Shown here: positions 11,759 through 22,572 of the stretch, piece by piece
Layout of the letters: each line of letters begins with the position of its first letter
Numbering within the stretch: position 1 is the stretch's first letter
Source: Vanilla planifolia
Lineage: Eukaryota; Streptophyta; Magnoliopsida; Asparagales; Orchidaceae
Length of the DNA: 64,000 nucleotides
NCBI GenBank assembly: GCA_023846275.1
Contig: CM043869.1
Span: 34,746,737 to 34,810,736, forward strand
Reading direction: 5' to 3'
Program-made: the position numbers and the translations under genes
The notes under the pieces: model-generated
Database searches by the model: none
What the model saw: the letters and a program-made list of their open reading frames with translations, nothing else
Told to the model about the DNA's origin: nothing

Positions 11759-13958
11759 ATGGCTAAAACCCTCGCCGAACAATTAGAAAGAAGTGTAGAT
11801 GGAATACGTAGTGAGAATTGGAAACTGAGGCGACCATTCATGGAGGCGATGAACTCTGCCGGTGGCGGAGGGGTCGTCGGAGGTGCAACGATTGGTTATG
11901 CGGATTCAGTGGATTCTTCGCCGAGGTCACGTGGCGGAGAATCCTGGGACGAGCCCTTTCCTGCCACCGTGGCGGCTTCAAAGCTACGACTTATGTGCAG
12001 CTACGGCGGCCGTATCGTCCCTCGGCCGACGGATCGATCGCTGTGCTACCTTGGTGGAGATACGCGAATTGTGGTGGTGGAGCGGCACACGACGCTGGCC
12101 GATCTCTCTGCTAAACTATCTCGGAATCTCCTCGGCGGCCGCTCCTTCACCCTAAAGTACCAGCTCCCAAACGAGGATCTTGATTCCCTGATATCCGTTA
12201 CAACCGATGAGGATCTTGATAATATGGTCGATGAGTACGACCGCATCGTCGCTTCCACATCCGCCTCCGGCGGATCTGGCTCTTCCCGCTCCTCGCGCCT
12301 ACGGCTCTTCCTCTTTCCCTCCAAGCCAGAATCATCGCCCTCTTCGATTGGATCACTGCTCGATGATTCGAAATCGGAGAACTGGTTTGTGGACGCGCTT
12401 AACGGTGCCATCGGAATGGATGGTCTCCCTCGCGGGCTTTCTGCTGACTCCTCTTCCGTCAACTGCCTTCTAGGCCTTGAGGATGATTCTTCTGTGCACT
12501 CTCGCTCAGGGATCTCAGGCGTTGCAACTGGTACTGGTGGCGGCGTGCTGACCGAGCAAGAGCAGCTTGTCCTCCCTAGGCCGGACTCTTCTGGAAAGCT
12601 CGCCCGCCACGGCCTCGATGTGCAGTCTGTACCGGATTCTCCTATGGTGGAGACTGCCTCCTCCTTCGGGTCCACCTCGTCGGCCCCTTGCCTCTCGAAT
12701 CTGCCTCCTATCCGCCTCCGTCCCGACGATCGCCTGGTCGAGCAGCGGCTGGGTGGATTGGAAGACCACTTCTCGCATATGAATATATCAACGGCTGCCA
12801 CCACGGGGGCAGCAGCTGCTCCTGGACAAAGGTTTGCGGAAGAGGGCGTTTTCAAAGATGCGAACTTGGGTTTCCACAATCCCTCTCCCCCAACTATCGC
12901 CATCCCCGCTTCCGGAGGCTCCTCAATTGAAAACCCTAGCAGCAAAACATATTCTGACGAGGATAGGTCCGAGCAAGTTGCCGTTAATAAACCCCCTCAG
13001 CTGCAGCCTCCTCCTCAACAGAAATCCTCCTCTGCGGATGCAGTTCCGAATCCTGAATCCCTTGTCAGGTACACTCTTGCTTATCTTGTTCTACATCTAT
13101 TAAGCGGGTTGAGGTCTAGAGGGTTAGGGATCCTTTCTGACATTGGCCTGCCTCTTCCTTTGTTCTACAAGCCGGCCGATTTATCATCAGGAAAGGGTCC
13201 CCACCATGGCTACTGGCGCGAACCCCAATCCTGATCCCAAACGTGAAGTACCGGTCTCCGGCTATGCTCTGCAAACTATGCCGCCGACTGAGCAACAATT
13301 CCGACAGCCTCCAGCTCACACTCATCAGCTTCAACAACAACAGCAACAGCAACAGCAACCTCAGTTTATTGCGACAAACCCGAACCCACAATATATCCAG
13401 CATCCGGCAACGGGCACAGTTCTCCCATTCCAGGCGTACTACCAGATGCCCATCCAGCATTCCCAACAGTCTAATCCCTATGATCCGCAACAGCTCCCAG
13501 TCTATTATCTCCCCTTTCATCAAACTGCCCCCTCACCTTACAATATGCCCATTGCCACTTCTTTAGGAGATGTTGCTTCTCAAGGAAAACAAGTGCCACC
13601 AAGCGGTCCAAATCTTTATAGGATGGCTGCAGTACAACAAAGCGGCACGGCACTGTCTGCTGCCGTTCCTCCACTCATTCATATGGCTCCCGAACACGGT
13701 CACCCTTATACTGGGATGGGTTATCATGTAGTACATCACCATCATCCTTCTCAAGCACCTCCTGCATCAGCCACAGCAGTTGCAGCAACTTATGGTTATG
13801 AGTATGCTACAGATCCGAGTGGGAAAACCCCTTTGTTCTACACTCAGGTGACCTCACCCGGAATGGCGGCGCCACAGTATCAGGCGGCGGCAAACTCCAC
13901 AGACATGGCTGTCACAGGATTTCCGTCTGGTGATGGAAAGCCCACTAGAGGTGCATAA
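11759..13958 (+). CDS. PB1-domain protein, PAL OF QUIRKY-like (two exons)
   Basis: CDS = 11759-13068 joined to 13172-13958; the 103-bp intron is GT-AG and splits one codon after two bases. The product is 698 aa. A PB1 (Phox/Bem1p) domain spans residues ~75-163: a basic start 'KLRLMCSYGGRI' with the conserved lysine and an acidic OPCA-type end 'LPNEDLDSLISVTTDEDLD' (~136-154). Before it lies the family's 'DSSPRSR' motif, after it a long Ser/Pro-rich low-complexity region, nine glutamines (491-499) and a Tyr/Gln/Pro-rich tail. PB1 domains mediate protein-protein contacts; the Arabidopsis relative PAL OF QUIRKY works with QUIRKY/STRUBBELIG receptor signalling. The same role here is inference. 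An in-frame TAA directly precedes the first ATG. The next Met codons, at 11840 and 11849 (residues 28 and 31), fit the family's usual short N terminus and coincide with a rise in GC, so one of them may be the real start. Confidence 0.88.
11766..11772 (+). promoter_or_regulatory. Telo-box-like AAACCCT near the start of the PB1 gene
   Basis: AAACCCT is a common element of plant promoters and 5' leaders of growth-related genes. It lies 7 bases after the first ATG. If translation starts at 11840 or 11849 it would lie in the leader, which would be its normal place. The motif is short and may be chance. Confidence 0.3.
13332..13358 (+). repeat. Glutamine (CAA/CAG) repeat in the PB1 gene
   Basis: Nine consecutive Gln codons, mixed CAA and CAG, encode residues 491-499 in exon 2. 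The mixing of codons limits slippage. Glutamine-rich stretches are common in the C-terminal half of this family. Confidence 0.9.
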
Positions 13959-14175
13959 TGTAAGTAATAGTTCCTACGATTTGGTTTGGGTTGAATGGAA
14001 CATGTTTGCTAAGTATGTTATGTATTGTTATTGTTGGAAGCTAGATCTGTTGTGATAGTAATAAGAGGAACTTTTGGTCAATGTCTCTTCTTGTGTATGT
14101 CTGGTCGTGGGGCTTATACTTAGCTCCTACCCTGCTTCTGTAGAAGAAACTTAATGAGTATATTTGGTTGCTATA

Positions 14176-14181
14176 AATAAA
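14176..14181 (+). terminator. Polyadenylation signal AATAAA of the PB1 gene
   Basis: AATAAA lies 218 bases after the stop codon in T-rich DNA, a normal distance for a plant 3' UTR of about 240 bases. It is the first canonical hexamer downstream of the stop. Confidence 0.5.
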
Positions 14182-14199
14182 CATGTTACAGTGAACTTT

Positions 14200-16106
14200 T
14201 GAATGTTGTCTGCATTCTAAAAGAGAGAAAATTTTGTTCTTCTTCCCTTAAGGCAAGCTTTGTTCTTCTATATAGAACCCCGCTTAAATGCAAATATGTG
14301 CTATAATTGGGTATTTCTAATCTGATTTAGATCATCTGATCCGTTTTAGAAGAGTACAATAGCATATATAGAATTCGTGGCATTCTGATTGCTTCTGAAT
14401 TTTGAATATGTACATTCATGTTTGTGTTTATGACTTTGTTAGTAGTTGCCATGTTTTTGCAATAACTGCTGGGTAAATTTAATCTAGAGCCAAATGTAGT
14501 CTTTCTGCTTATTCAATGCTAACACAATGATTAGTCGTTTGTTTCTTTCTCTTTAAAGTCATACTGAGGTTTTCTGACATAATAATCTAAGATGGGTTTA
14601 GTTTGTTGTTAGCTTTAAAATTGCAATGGTTGATATTATTATGTTCATCAATTTAGGTTATCTACATGTCTGTAAAACATGGATCCTATCCTGGATGCTC
14701 TTCACTCTTTTGCTGTCACTGATAAAGGCTACTTTTCCTTCTCGAGTCTCAAGATTTCACCTTCTCATCTTCTTCTTCTGGTGTTATCTTGTTTTCCAAT
14801 TAAGGCCCTTATCAATCTTCTCCAATCTGTTTCACAACCTGGAGAGAAAAAAAATTAAAAACAAAGGAAGAACAATAGAGGCTGAACTATTCGAACAAAT
14901 ACTCCAGGTTGTCTATGTAGTCCATTTGTTTGTTTTTTAGCCATGAAAAATATTTCTATTCCTTCAAACATGCCTGGAGTTGTGGTCATTGACTTACAAT
15001 TGTTCTATAAAATCCAGAAGACATTGGTAGTATTGAGATTTCTAATGCAGAATCACAAAGATGATCTCTTACAGCTTTGCCTTCTTTAGTTAAGTTGAGC
15101 CAAAACGTTGCTGTCTTTCTCTTGTTGTATCACAATTTATAACTCTGGGGTAAGTGTTCAAGCTATGAAGGACAACTTTTAAGTCCAAGCAGTTTTGTCT
15201 ATAACTAGTCAGGCTAGGAGCACTAATGATATAGAAATTTTAATTGATAATCGAAAATATTGAATAATTAGAGATGCTATTAATATGATCCAAGAAATAT
15301 CTTATTTAGACTTATAACTGTATTCTTGTTACATGTTTTGCATTATTATCAGTACGATTAAGACTTAAATTTGATGTGGATGCATCGTTGTGTTCTTGGC
15401 TGTGGCCTACAATGTTTTGACGTCATTAGTTCTAATTGATTTGAACCTTTACGAAGGCGAATCTAATAATACGATCTTCTTCAAGTCCAGATGAGCATGT
15501 CCTTCCCGTACTTAATTCTTACCCCATGTTCAATAGATGCATGCACGCTTAGCTTCATTTGAACTCTTTCCTATTTCTAGTTAACATGTAAATAAATGAT
15601 GGTGATCCTGAGACTGGTTAATTTAGAATTTGTGCTTGAAATATATTTTAATGTTTTATTAGTATGAGATTTTTTATGAAATAAAATTAGAACAATTATA
15701 AGAGTTAAAACTAGACCGGAGACTAATGCTGAATTCAACCTACTGTTGCGAGTCATATTGTGGGGTCATTGATACGGAAATGGGTTGGCATTTCCTTCGA
15801 CTGGTGGATAAGTCGAAGCTAGTATATGGATGAGCTAAAATAACGGGAAGATAGTTAATGATTTATCTTTGTGTTGTCTTCTCATTCGCTGGGACTAATG
15901 GTTTTCAGCCGTGTCACTATCCTTTCCTTCACAGAATTCTTCTTAGTTCATCAACCACTCAACCACCCAATTAAAAAAATAACATAATGTTATTAAAAAA
16001 GTTGTTTAATTTTTTGTTTAATATTTTATATATGGAATGAACAAGTCATCCTTTATTCCGGGTTTTTTTATTTATTAAGCATTAAAAAAGTTTAATATTA
16101 TATGTA
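14200..16106. other. Intergenic DNA, no gene recognised
   Basis: No coding pattern recognised; the longest open frame (14626-14940) has no recognisable motif. A perfect 8-bp stem with 8-base loop (CTTCGACT/AGTCGAAG) lies at 15795-15818 within a slightly GC-richer patch (15700-15960) that I cannot assign. Confidence 0.5.
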
Positions 16107-17186
16107 TTTAGTAGGCGTTTCTTTGCATGTCGTTACCTAAAAGACCAAAAAGCCCTTTGATTTCATTAGGCGGTTTAAACGCTTTGGAGTGCAAACCCGC
16201 TGATTGAGCAAGCGAACCATGTAGGTTTTATTTGGTGTTATTTTAGTTATGATATTTATGTCAAAAAAGCATTAGTGGGCTATAATTAACGAAAATCCAA
16301 TATTTTAATTTTTTTTAATTATAATAATAATGTCAAATGAAACATTAATAATTCATGTTTAAGGAAGCAAGTATTGAAAATGATTTTTAGGATAATTTTT
16401 TTTTCATGCATAAATGAGTTGCCTTTTTGATTTAATCATAATGTTCAATTTGTTGAACACAATCAATTAATCAACAATGACAATGGATTGTAAGGTAATT
16501 TAAATTTTCTTATTAACAAAAATGCATTTGGATTTTCTAATTGAGTGCATTCACATGATTTGGATATATCTAAGGTTAGATGAATTTTTTATTTCAATTG
16601 GATTGGGAAGTTTATTAGGTCACACGTATTTTATTCCATCTCTTTAGTAGGCGTTTCTTTGCATGTCGTTACCTAAAAGACCAAAAAGCCCTTTGATTTC
16701 ATTAGGCGGTTTAAACGCTTTGGAGTGCAAACCCGCTGATTGAGCAAGCGAACCATGTAGGTTTTATTTGGTGTTATTTTAGTTATGATATTTATGTCAA
16801 AAAAGCATTAGTGGGCTATAATTAACGAAAATCCAATATTTTAATTTTTTTTAATTATAATAATAATGTCAAATGAAACATTAATAATTCATGTTTAAGG
16901 AAGCAAGTATTGAAAATGATTTTTAGGATAATTTTTTTTTCATGCATAAATGAGTTGCCTTTTTGATTTAATCATAATGTTCAATTTGTTGAACACAATC
17001 AATTAATCAACAATGACAATGGATTGTAAGGTAATTTAAATTTTCTTATTAACAAAAATGCATTTGGATTTTCTAATTGAGTGCATTCACATGATTTGGA
17101 TATATCTAAGGTTAGATGAATTTTTTATTTCAATTGGATTGGGAAGTTTATTAGGTCACACGTATTTTATTCCATCTCTTTAGTAG
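16107..17186 (+). repeat. Perfect 536-bp tandem duplication
   Basis: The sequence from 16111 recurs from 16647 with no difference that I can find through 536 bases. The 8-mer TTTAGTAG stands at all three edges (16107-16114, 16643-16650, 17179-17186). The unit is AT-rich apart from its first ~110 bases, which are near 45% GC, and it has no open frame of note. It lies downstream of the PB1 gene. It is either a very recent duplication or an assembly artefact. Confidence 0.95.
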
Positions 17187-18593
17187 CTGTAGCTTGTAAG
17201 TAACTATCGTTGGATGGTTTGGAAAACCATTGGCCGGACTTCTTGTTTCACAATTTTATTTTTAACAAATAATTGTCATCTAATCAGTGATTTTTAATTA
17301 CATAAATCAATAGTTCAAATCATATTCAAAGGTCAAATATTTTTTTTATTAAGATAGAAACGTTTGCACAAAAAAATAATGATATCTTCAAGTACATCTC
17401 TTTTGAAGTGTAAAATATATCTCTTCTTATTATCATCTTATAAATTTTTATTAGAGTTGTACATATTAATTAATTTTTTGGTAAGCAAAGCATAGAGTAA
17501 GCAAACGTAGGTGTCATTAGTTTAATTGGACGAAATGGGTGTTCATCCATGTTTAAAATCTTAAAATAGTGAGAATGTAATCTTCAATATCATGTAATGA
17601 GTTTTGATATATTTAGAAGATATAACCCTAATCTCAAGACAATTTTGAATGCAAAAAGCAATTTTTAAAATAGTTCATTTATCTCAAGCATTTTCACATA
17701 AATCAATTGTCATAAAAAAAAACTCAATTCATCTAAATACATCTCAATGCATCGTGAAGTAATAGACTTTATATGTATGAAAAGTACATGATTTAATAAA
17801 GATATGAATAATATAATAGATATATAGTGAATTTTTGAACGACTCTGATCTATCATTTGGAGATGTGCATCATGTTGCATCATCGAGTTTCTTTTATATT
17901 GGGTACTTGCAACTAATAGCATTTCACATCAACTTTATTGATTTAGATTGATTCAGTTTAATAGAAGATCATCTTACAACTAGTGGAACAATTAAAGAAA
18001 GATGTGAGAGCATCTACAAATGCAGACCACACGCTTAGGATATTCGATATGATTTTGATCACAAACAAATTTGAAAACAAGGATGTATCAACTTGATAAT
18101 TTATTCAAAAATTTGGTCAATTTTAATTGGATTGTGTGAGCAATTGAATGAATACTTAGATAAAGAATGAACCATTCTCTAAGTTTGATTATAGACCTAT
18201 CACAAATGAAAACCATTACTAACAAAAGACTAATAAGACAGGCAAATTGGATTTGAGAAAATATAGAAGATAGACTGCCCTTGAGACCACAATGAAAAAA
18301 TATAAACATAAACGTCTTAACAGATCCTATAAGCTAGTAGCTATGACAAGAGGCATTAAGACCACAATGAGAATAACACACAAATTCTTGCCATAAGTTA
18401 TGTTAAAATTAATAAGATTAATTAGTCATAATCACTTTTATTTTATCTAAGTTACTTCCTTTAGTTCTAAGCAAATGAGACATTAAATTAGTTAAAAAGT
18501 TCATTTGTAGTCTCCATATGCATTAAAACCAAAATATTTCTTTTAGAAATGCAGATCATATAAATTTCTATAATGGGATTAGATGTCTAATTG
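17187..18593. other. AT-rich intergenic DNA, nothing recognised
   Basis: Only short open frames without known motifs. No repeat edge or RNA gene seen. Confidence 0.5.
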
Positions 18594-20420
18594 TAATATC
18601 CTAAAAATGAAAAGAATTATTTTAAAATTTAAAATTTATTGGATTATAATTTGATGGAAAAATAATAACCAGGGTATAAGAGATTTAAAGAAGAAGAAAA
18701 AAATTAGAAATATTATTAAGAGTAAATAAATAAACTAAATAATGATTTCGTGATCCTTGTGATTTTTGATGAATTATTGAATTGTTTTTAAGACTCGAAT
18801 AAAATAGAATTGCAACTCGTAAAATGAGCGAGACAAATATAGAAAATGAGATAATAGATTATTATAAATTCATTGATACCAAAACAAGTTGGACTCGAAA
18901 AAATTAGCACAGGTTTTTAAGAATTAAATAATTTTTTTATAACTTGAAAATTTCTAAAAAATATTAAAAATATTAGATAAAGTCATAAAAAAATATGAAA
19001 TTTGATAAATATATAAAATTCATAGAGAGGGTTATAATAAGATTATCTTCACAAAAAAATAAGTGTTATGAAGACCATGTATTCAATAAAAAATAATAAA
19101 ATAATTATGAAAAAGATTTTTAAAATTAAAAAAATATATATAAAAAAATGCTAAATGACATTGAACAAATAAAAAGATTGGATGACAAGTAGATCTTGTT
19201 AAGTAGATTCATGCAAGATAATGGACACATTTTTGAAAGTTAAACTAATAAGAATTTGCAAAAGCATCACTACTCTTAAAGTTTTAATTGAAATCCAAAA
19301 ATCATAAACAGCGACATTTTCACAGGTGTAGCGGTTGAAATCATACAACAAAACAATTTTAGTGTCCTCGACAAAGAGGGAAAATAGAACCAAACATGTG
19401 AGAAAGAGAGAGAGAGTGAAAGAAAGGAAGAGGGTACATTGTGTTGATGTGAAAAAGAGTAAGATATTTGAAAAGAAATTCTTGTGTCCCCCGACAAAGA
19501 AAGGAGAATAATTCGAGATATGTGAAGGATAATTTCATGAATAAGTTCAATTATAAGCTAAGATCATTAGATTTGGGAAATCAAGGTAAGTAGATTTTAT
19601 ATTAGTCATGCATTTGATTGATGTATATTGTTTGGAGCTTATGGACATCAAATAGAAATTATAATTTAATTATGAAATTCATAGTTGACTGATAATATTT
19701 GCATGGATCATATGTAATGCAAATTGCTTCTTTTCTTATGTTATGTTGTAGAAACTTGTTTAAGGGAATAAGATGGTTTGGTGCAATCATGCTTTACATA
19801 TTTAATAATTATTATATAATAAACTCAAATATTTTGTTTTATGATTTTATACTTATTACATCATGTTATGAACAATTCTTACTACATTATACAAACATGT
19901 TATAATGAGCTAACTTACAAGAATTATGAATAAAAGAATGGTAAAGTTATTATAAATTAAATGATTTTTTTACAAAAAAGAATTTAGGAAAAAAAGAGTA
20001 TCTAATATGAGATGCCTTAAAAGAGAATATTAATTATATGAGATATGTGGTATGCAATTGAAGTCAAAATATCAAAAAGACATTTGCAAACTTTAGTATT
20101 TAAGATACCATGATGATTAAAAAAAAAAGATAAATAGATCGATGAAAATGAAAAATGAGTAAAAGAATATTAATGCATTAGTTTACAAGCACTTCATTGT
20201 TATGCCTATTTGTTTTATTAGTTTTATTATTTTATGTGCTATGATATATTATTTAATTTAACATATGACATGACCCTAATGATATATTAACTTGTATATT
20301 ATATAGTTTTATCAACTAAGTCAATGTCAATTCACTTAGTCACTTTTTTGGCATAACAATTATAAGCAAAAAAATTAATGCACTTCACGAGACTATAAGA
20401 GAATAGTGAGAAGGTATGAT
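18594..20420 (+). repeat. LTR-like dispersed repeat, possible copy C
   Basis: Starts with TGTAATATCC, a typical opening of plant LTRs. It contains an AT-rich body, a purine-rich patch (19400-19450), and near its end a block 'gtcaatgtcaattcacttag' followed by 'gcataacaattataagc' and 'gactataagagaata'. A similar series of blocks occurs at 48585-48665. I read both as the same LTR family. No internal coding region follows. The 3' edge is uncertain. Confidence 0.4.
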
Positions 20421-21868
20421 ATTACTGCACTAGTTTATTTATCTTTCTTTTTTAAAATTCATAACTAATTTATTATATTTTTAAAAATTTACAAACTCAT
20501 AATCATTAGATTTCTCTTGTTAAGCACTTTTCAATAACATGCTCAAATATATTTTTTTTACTTCATTAAAGAAATATGACATGCTTTGTAATTTAAATTT
20601 AAAATATTAATATTTTAATTAATAAATTCGTATTTCTAAAAAATGATTTTATTATATTAAAACATAATAATTACAACCTCATTGATTTAATCTCATGATT
20701 TATAATATATTATATATAATCAAAATTTTGATTTGTTCTACATAAACTATTGATTAAAATAATATTTCTAATATACCTTTAGGAGTTTTAGAATTTATGA
20801 AAAAATTGATTAGCATGTCTTGAAGATAACTTGTATATATTAACTCAAAATGGAGCTCATTTTAAAATTTATTTTAAGAATTATTGTAAAATTTGACAAT
20901 AAATATGTTTATTAACACCTAATTAAAAATTTCCAAAAGGTATCGAATGGCCTTAAAAAAACTTTATCTAGTTGTAAGAGAACTTAACTATAATTTAAAA
21001 TATTATAAATAGATTAAGAAAAAATTTCATTTTGAACGAAAAAATTATTTTCTAATTTTTTTTAACCAAGAAAAGCTATGTTCTTATCCCCTTCATTATG
21101 ACTTGATGTCCAGGAGGAGCTTCGAAGTGCAGCAAAGTAAATTAGGAATGAGTTTTTAAATTTTGTAATTAAAATTTTGCAAAGCATTTTTGATAATGAT
21201 GTTTGGTTATTGGTTATGATTTAATTTATTTCATTGAATATAATTTAATATTCATGAAAATTTTTAATTTATAAACTTAAAAATGATGGCACTGGAATTC
21301 TATATTACCTTTTGGTGAATGTATTTAGTAAATAAATCTAAATCTTTGTTTTTTTTTGTACATAAAATTAAGTTTTCTAAAAATAAATGTTTTTTGTATC
21401 TAAACCCAATTGATTATGTATGACCAAAAGCATCTAATTTTTTTTTTGTACAAATATCACTTCCCATTCATATTGTTGAATGAATTAAAAATAAAAATTA
21501 AAGTAGTTTTGCAATAAATAATTGAATATCAAAATTTAAAAAATAGAATATTAAAAAAATTTTAAAAAAATTATGAAGTTCTATTCAAAACAAGATATAA
21601 AAAATAAGTAAGAAATACACTTGATCATCTCTTTTAATCTCTAATTGCTAATGAACATAGAAGTAGATTAATTATTTAAATTAGAGAGAAAGACTAAAGT
21701 TAACCAATCAATCTTCCAGAGTGGCACAACAAACATTTTTCAATAACATCACCTAAGTACCCTAAAATATAATTGCCAAAATTCAAATAAAAATACATTT
21801 TTTAAAGAAATCTTAAGTTTTATCACTCATCAAGATTACAATAATAACTTCTTAATAATTCAAAAACA
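20421..21868. other. Very AT-rich intergenic DNA, nothing recognised
   Basis: Long A and T runs, no open frame above 60 codons and no recognised repeat edge. This is the gap between the two convergent genes nearest to the 3' end of the zinc-finger gene. Confidence 0.5.
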
Positions 21869-21874
21869 TTTATT
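21869..21874 (-). terminator. Possible polyadenylation signal of the CCCH gene
   Basis: AATAAA on the - strand, about 700 bases after the stop codon. The sequence between (21.9-22.57 kb) is less AT-rich than the flanks and would be a plausible long 3' UTR. A TAATAAAT also lies only ~15 bases after the stop, too close for normal use. Confidence 0.3.
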
Positions 21875-22572
21875 TAACATGATTTATACTTTTTGCATTA
21901 CATCTTTTGCTGCTGAAATAATGAAAGATGAGACTTATAGTCATAAAACAGCAGACATTCCTGCACTTCTAAAAATGAACATATCCATTAGTTAATTCTC
22001 GGATCTCTAAAACATGACAAACCATTGACATGAGAGGAGTACAGAAACAAGAAACTACATGGCCTTCTCTTCCAGGCATCAACTTTGTTGCTACAGAGAA
22101 TAACACAAGTTAAAGAGATTTTTACAACAAACATAATAAGTGGCATAGTGTCATCGACCTGATACAGAAAGAGTATTCCATCACATTGTAACACAGAAGG
22201 GCAGTGGTGAATCATAGGCAAGTGATGAAGAAAAACAATTGAGTGTTTCAGCCTGTGAGACTTCCCATCGCAGTTATTTGGAGGAAATCGAAGACCAAAA
22301 GGCCGGAGCTCTTAGCCCTTTGCTATACCTCTGATTACAGGATAGCTTATTCCAGTTTGCAATGTGGAAGTGGGTCGAAATAATATGAACAGAACCATGA
22401 GTTTTGATTCTAGAGGAGCCAGGAAAAGACAATGAAGGCTTTCAAGACCATGGTGGTTGTCCAAGTGAAGAAATACATGTTGAGAATAATACAACTCCAT
22501 TTGTGTTAAGGGTGAAGAAGGTCTTGTCGTTCTTATATGCCCACAGAATAGCATTTATTATAGACATATTTC

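Noticed and set aside
12046-12945. Open frame of 299 codons on the - strand
   Set aside because: It is the antisense shadow of the GC-rich PB1 exon 1; the + strand frame has the domain and family motifs.
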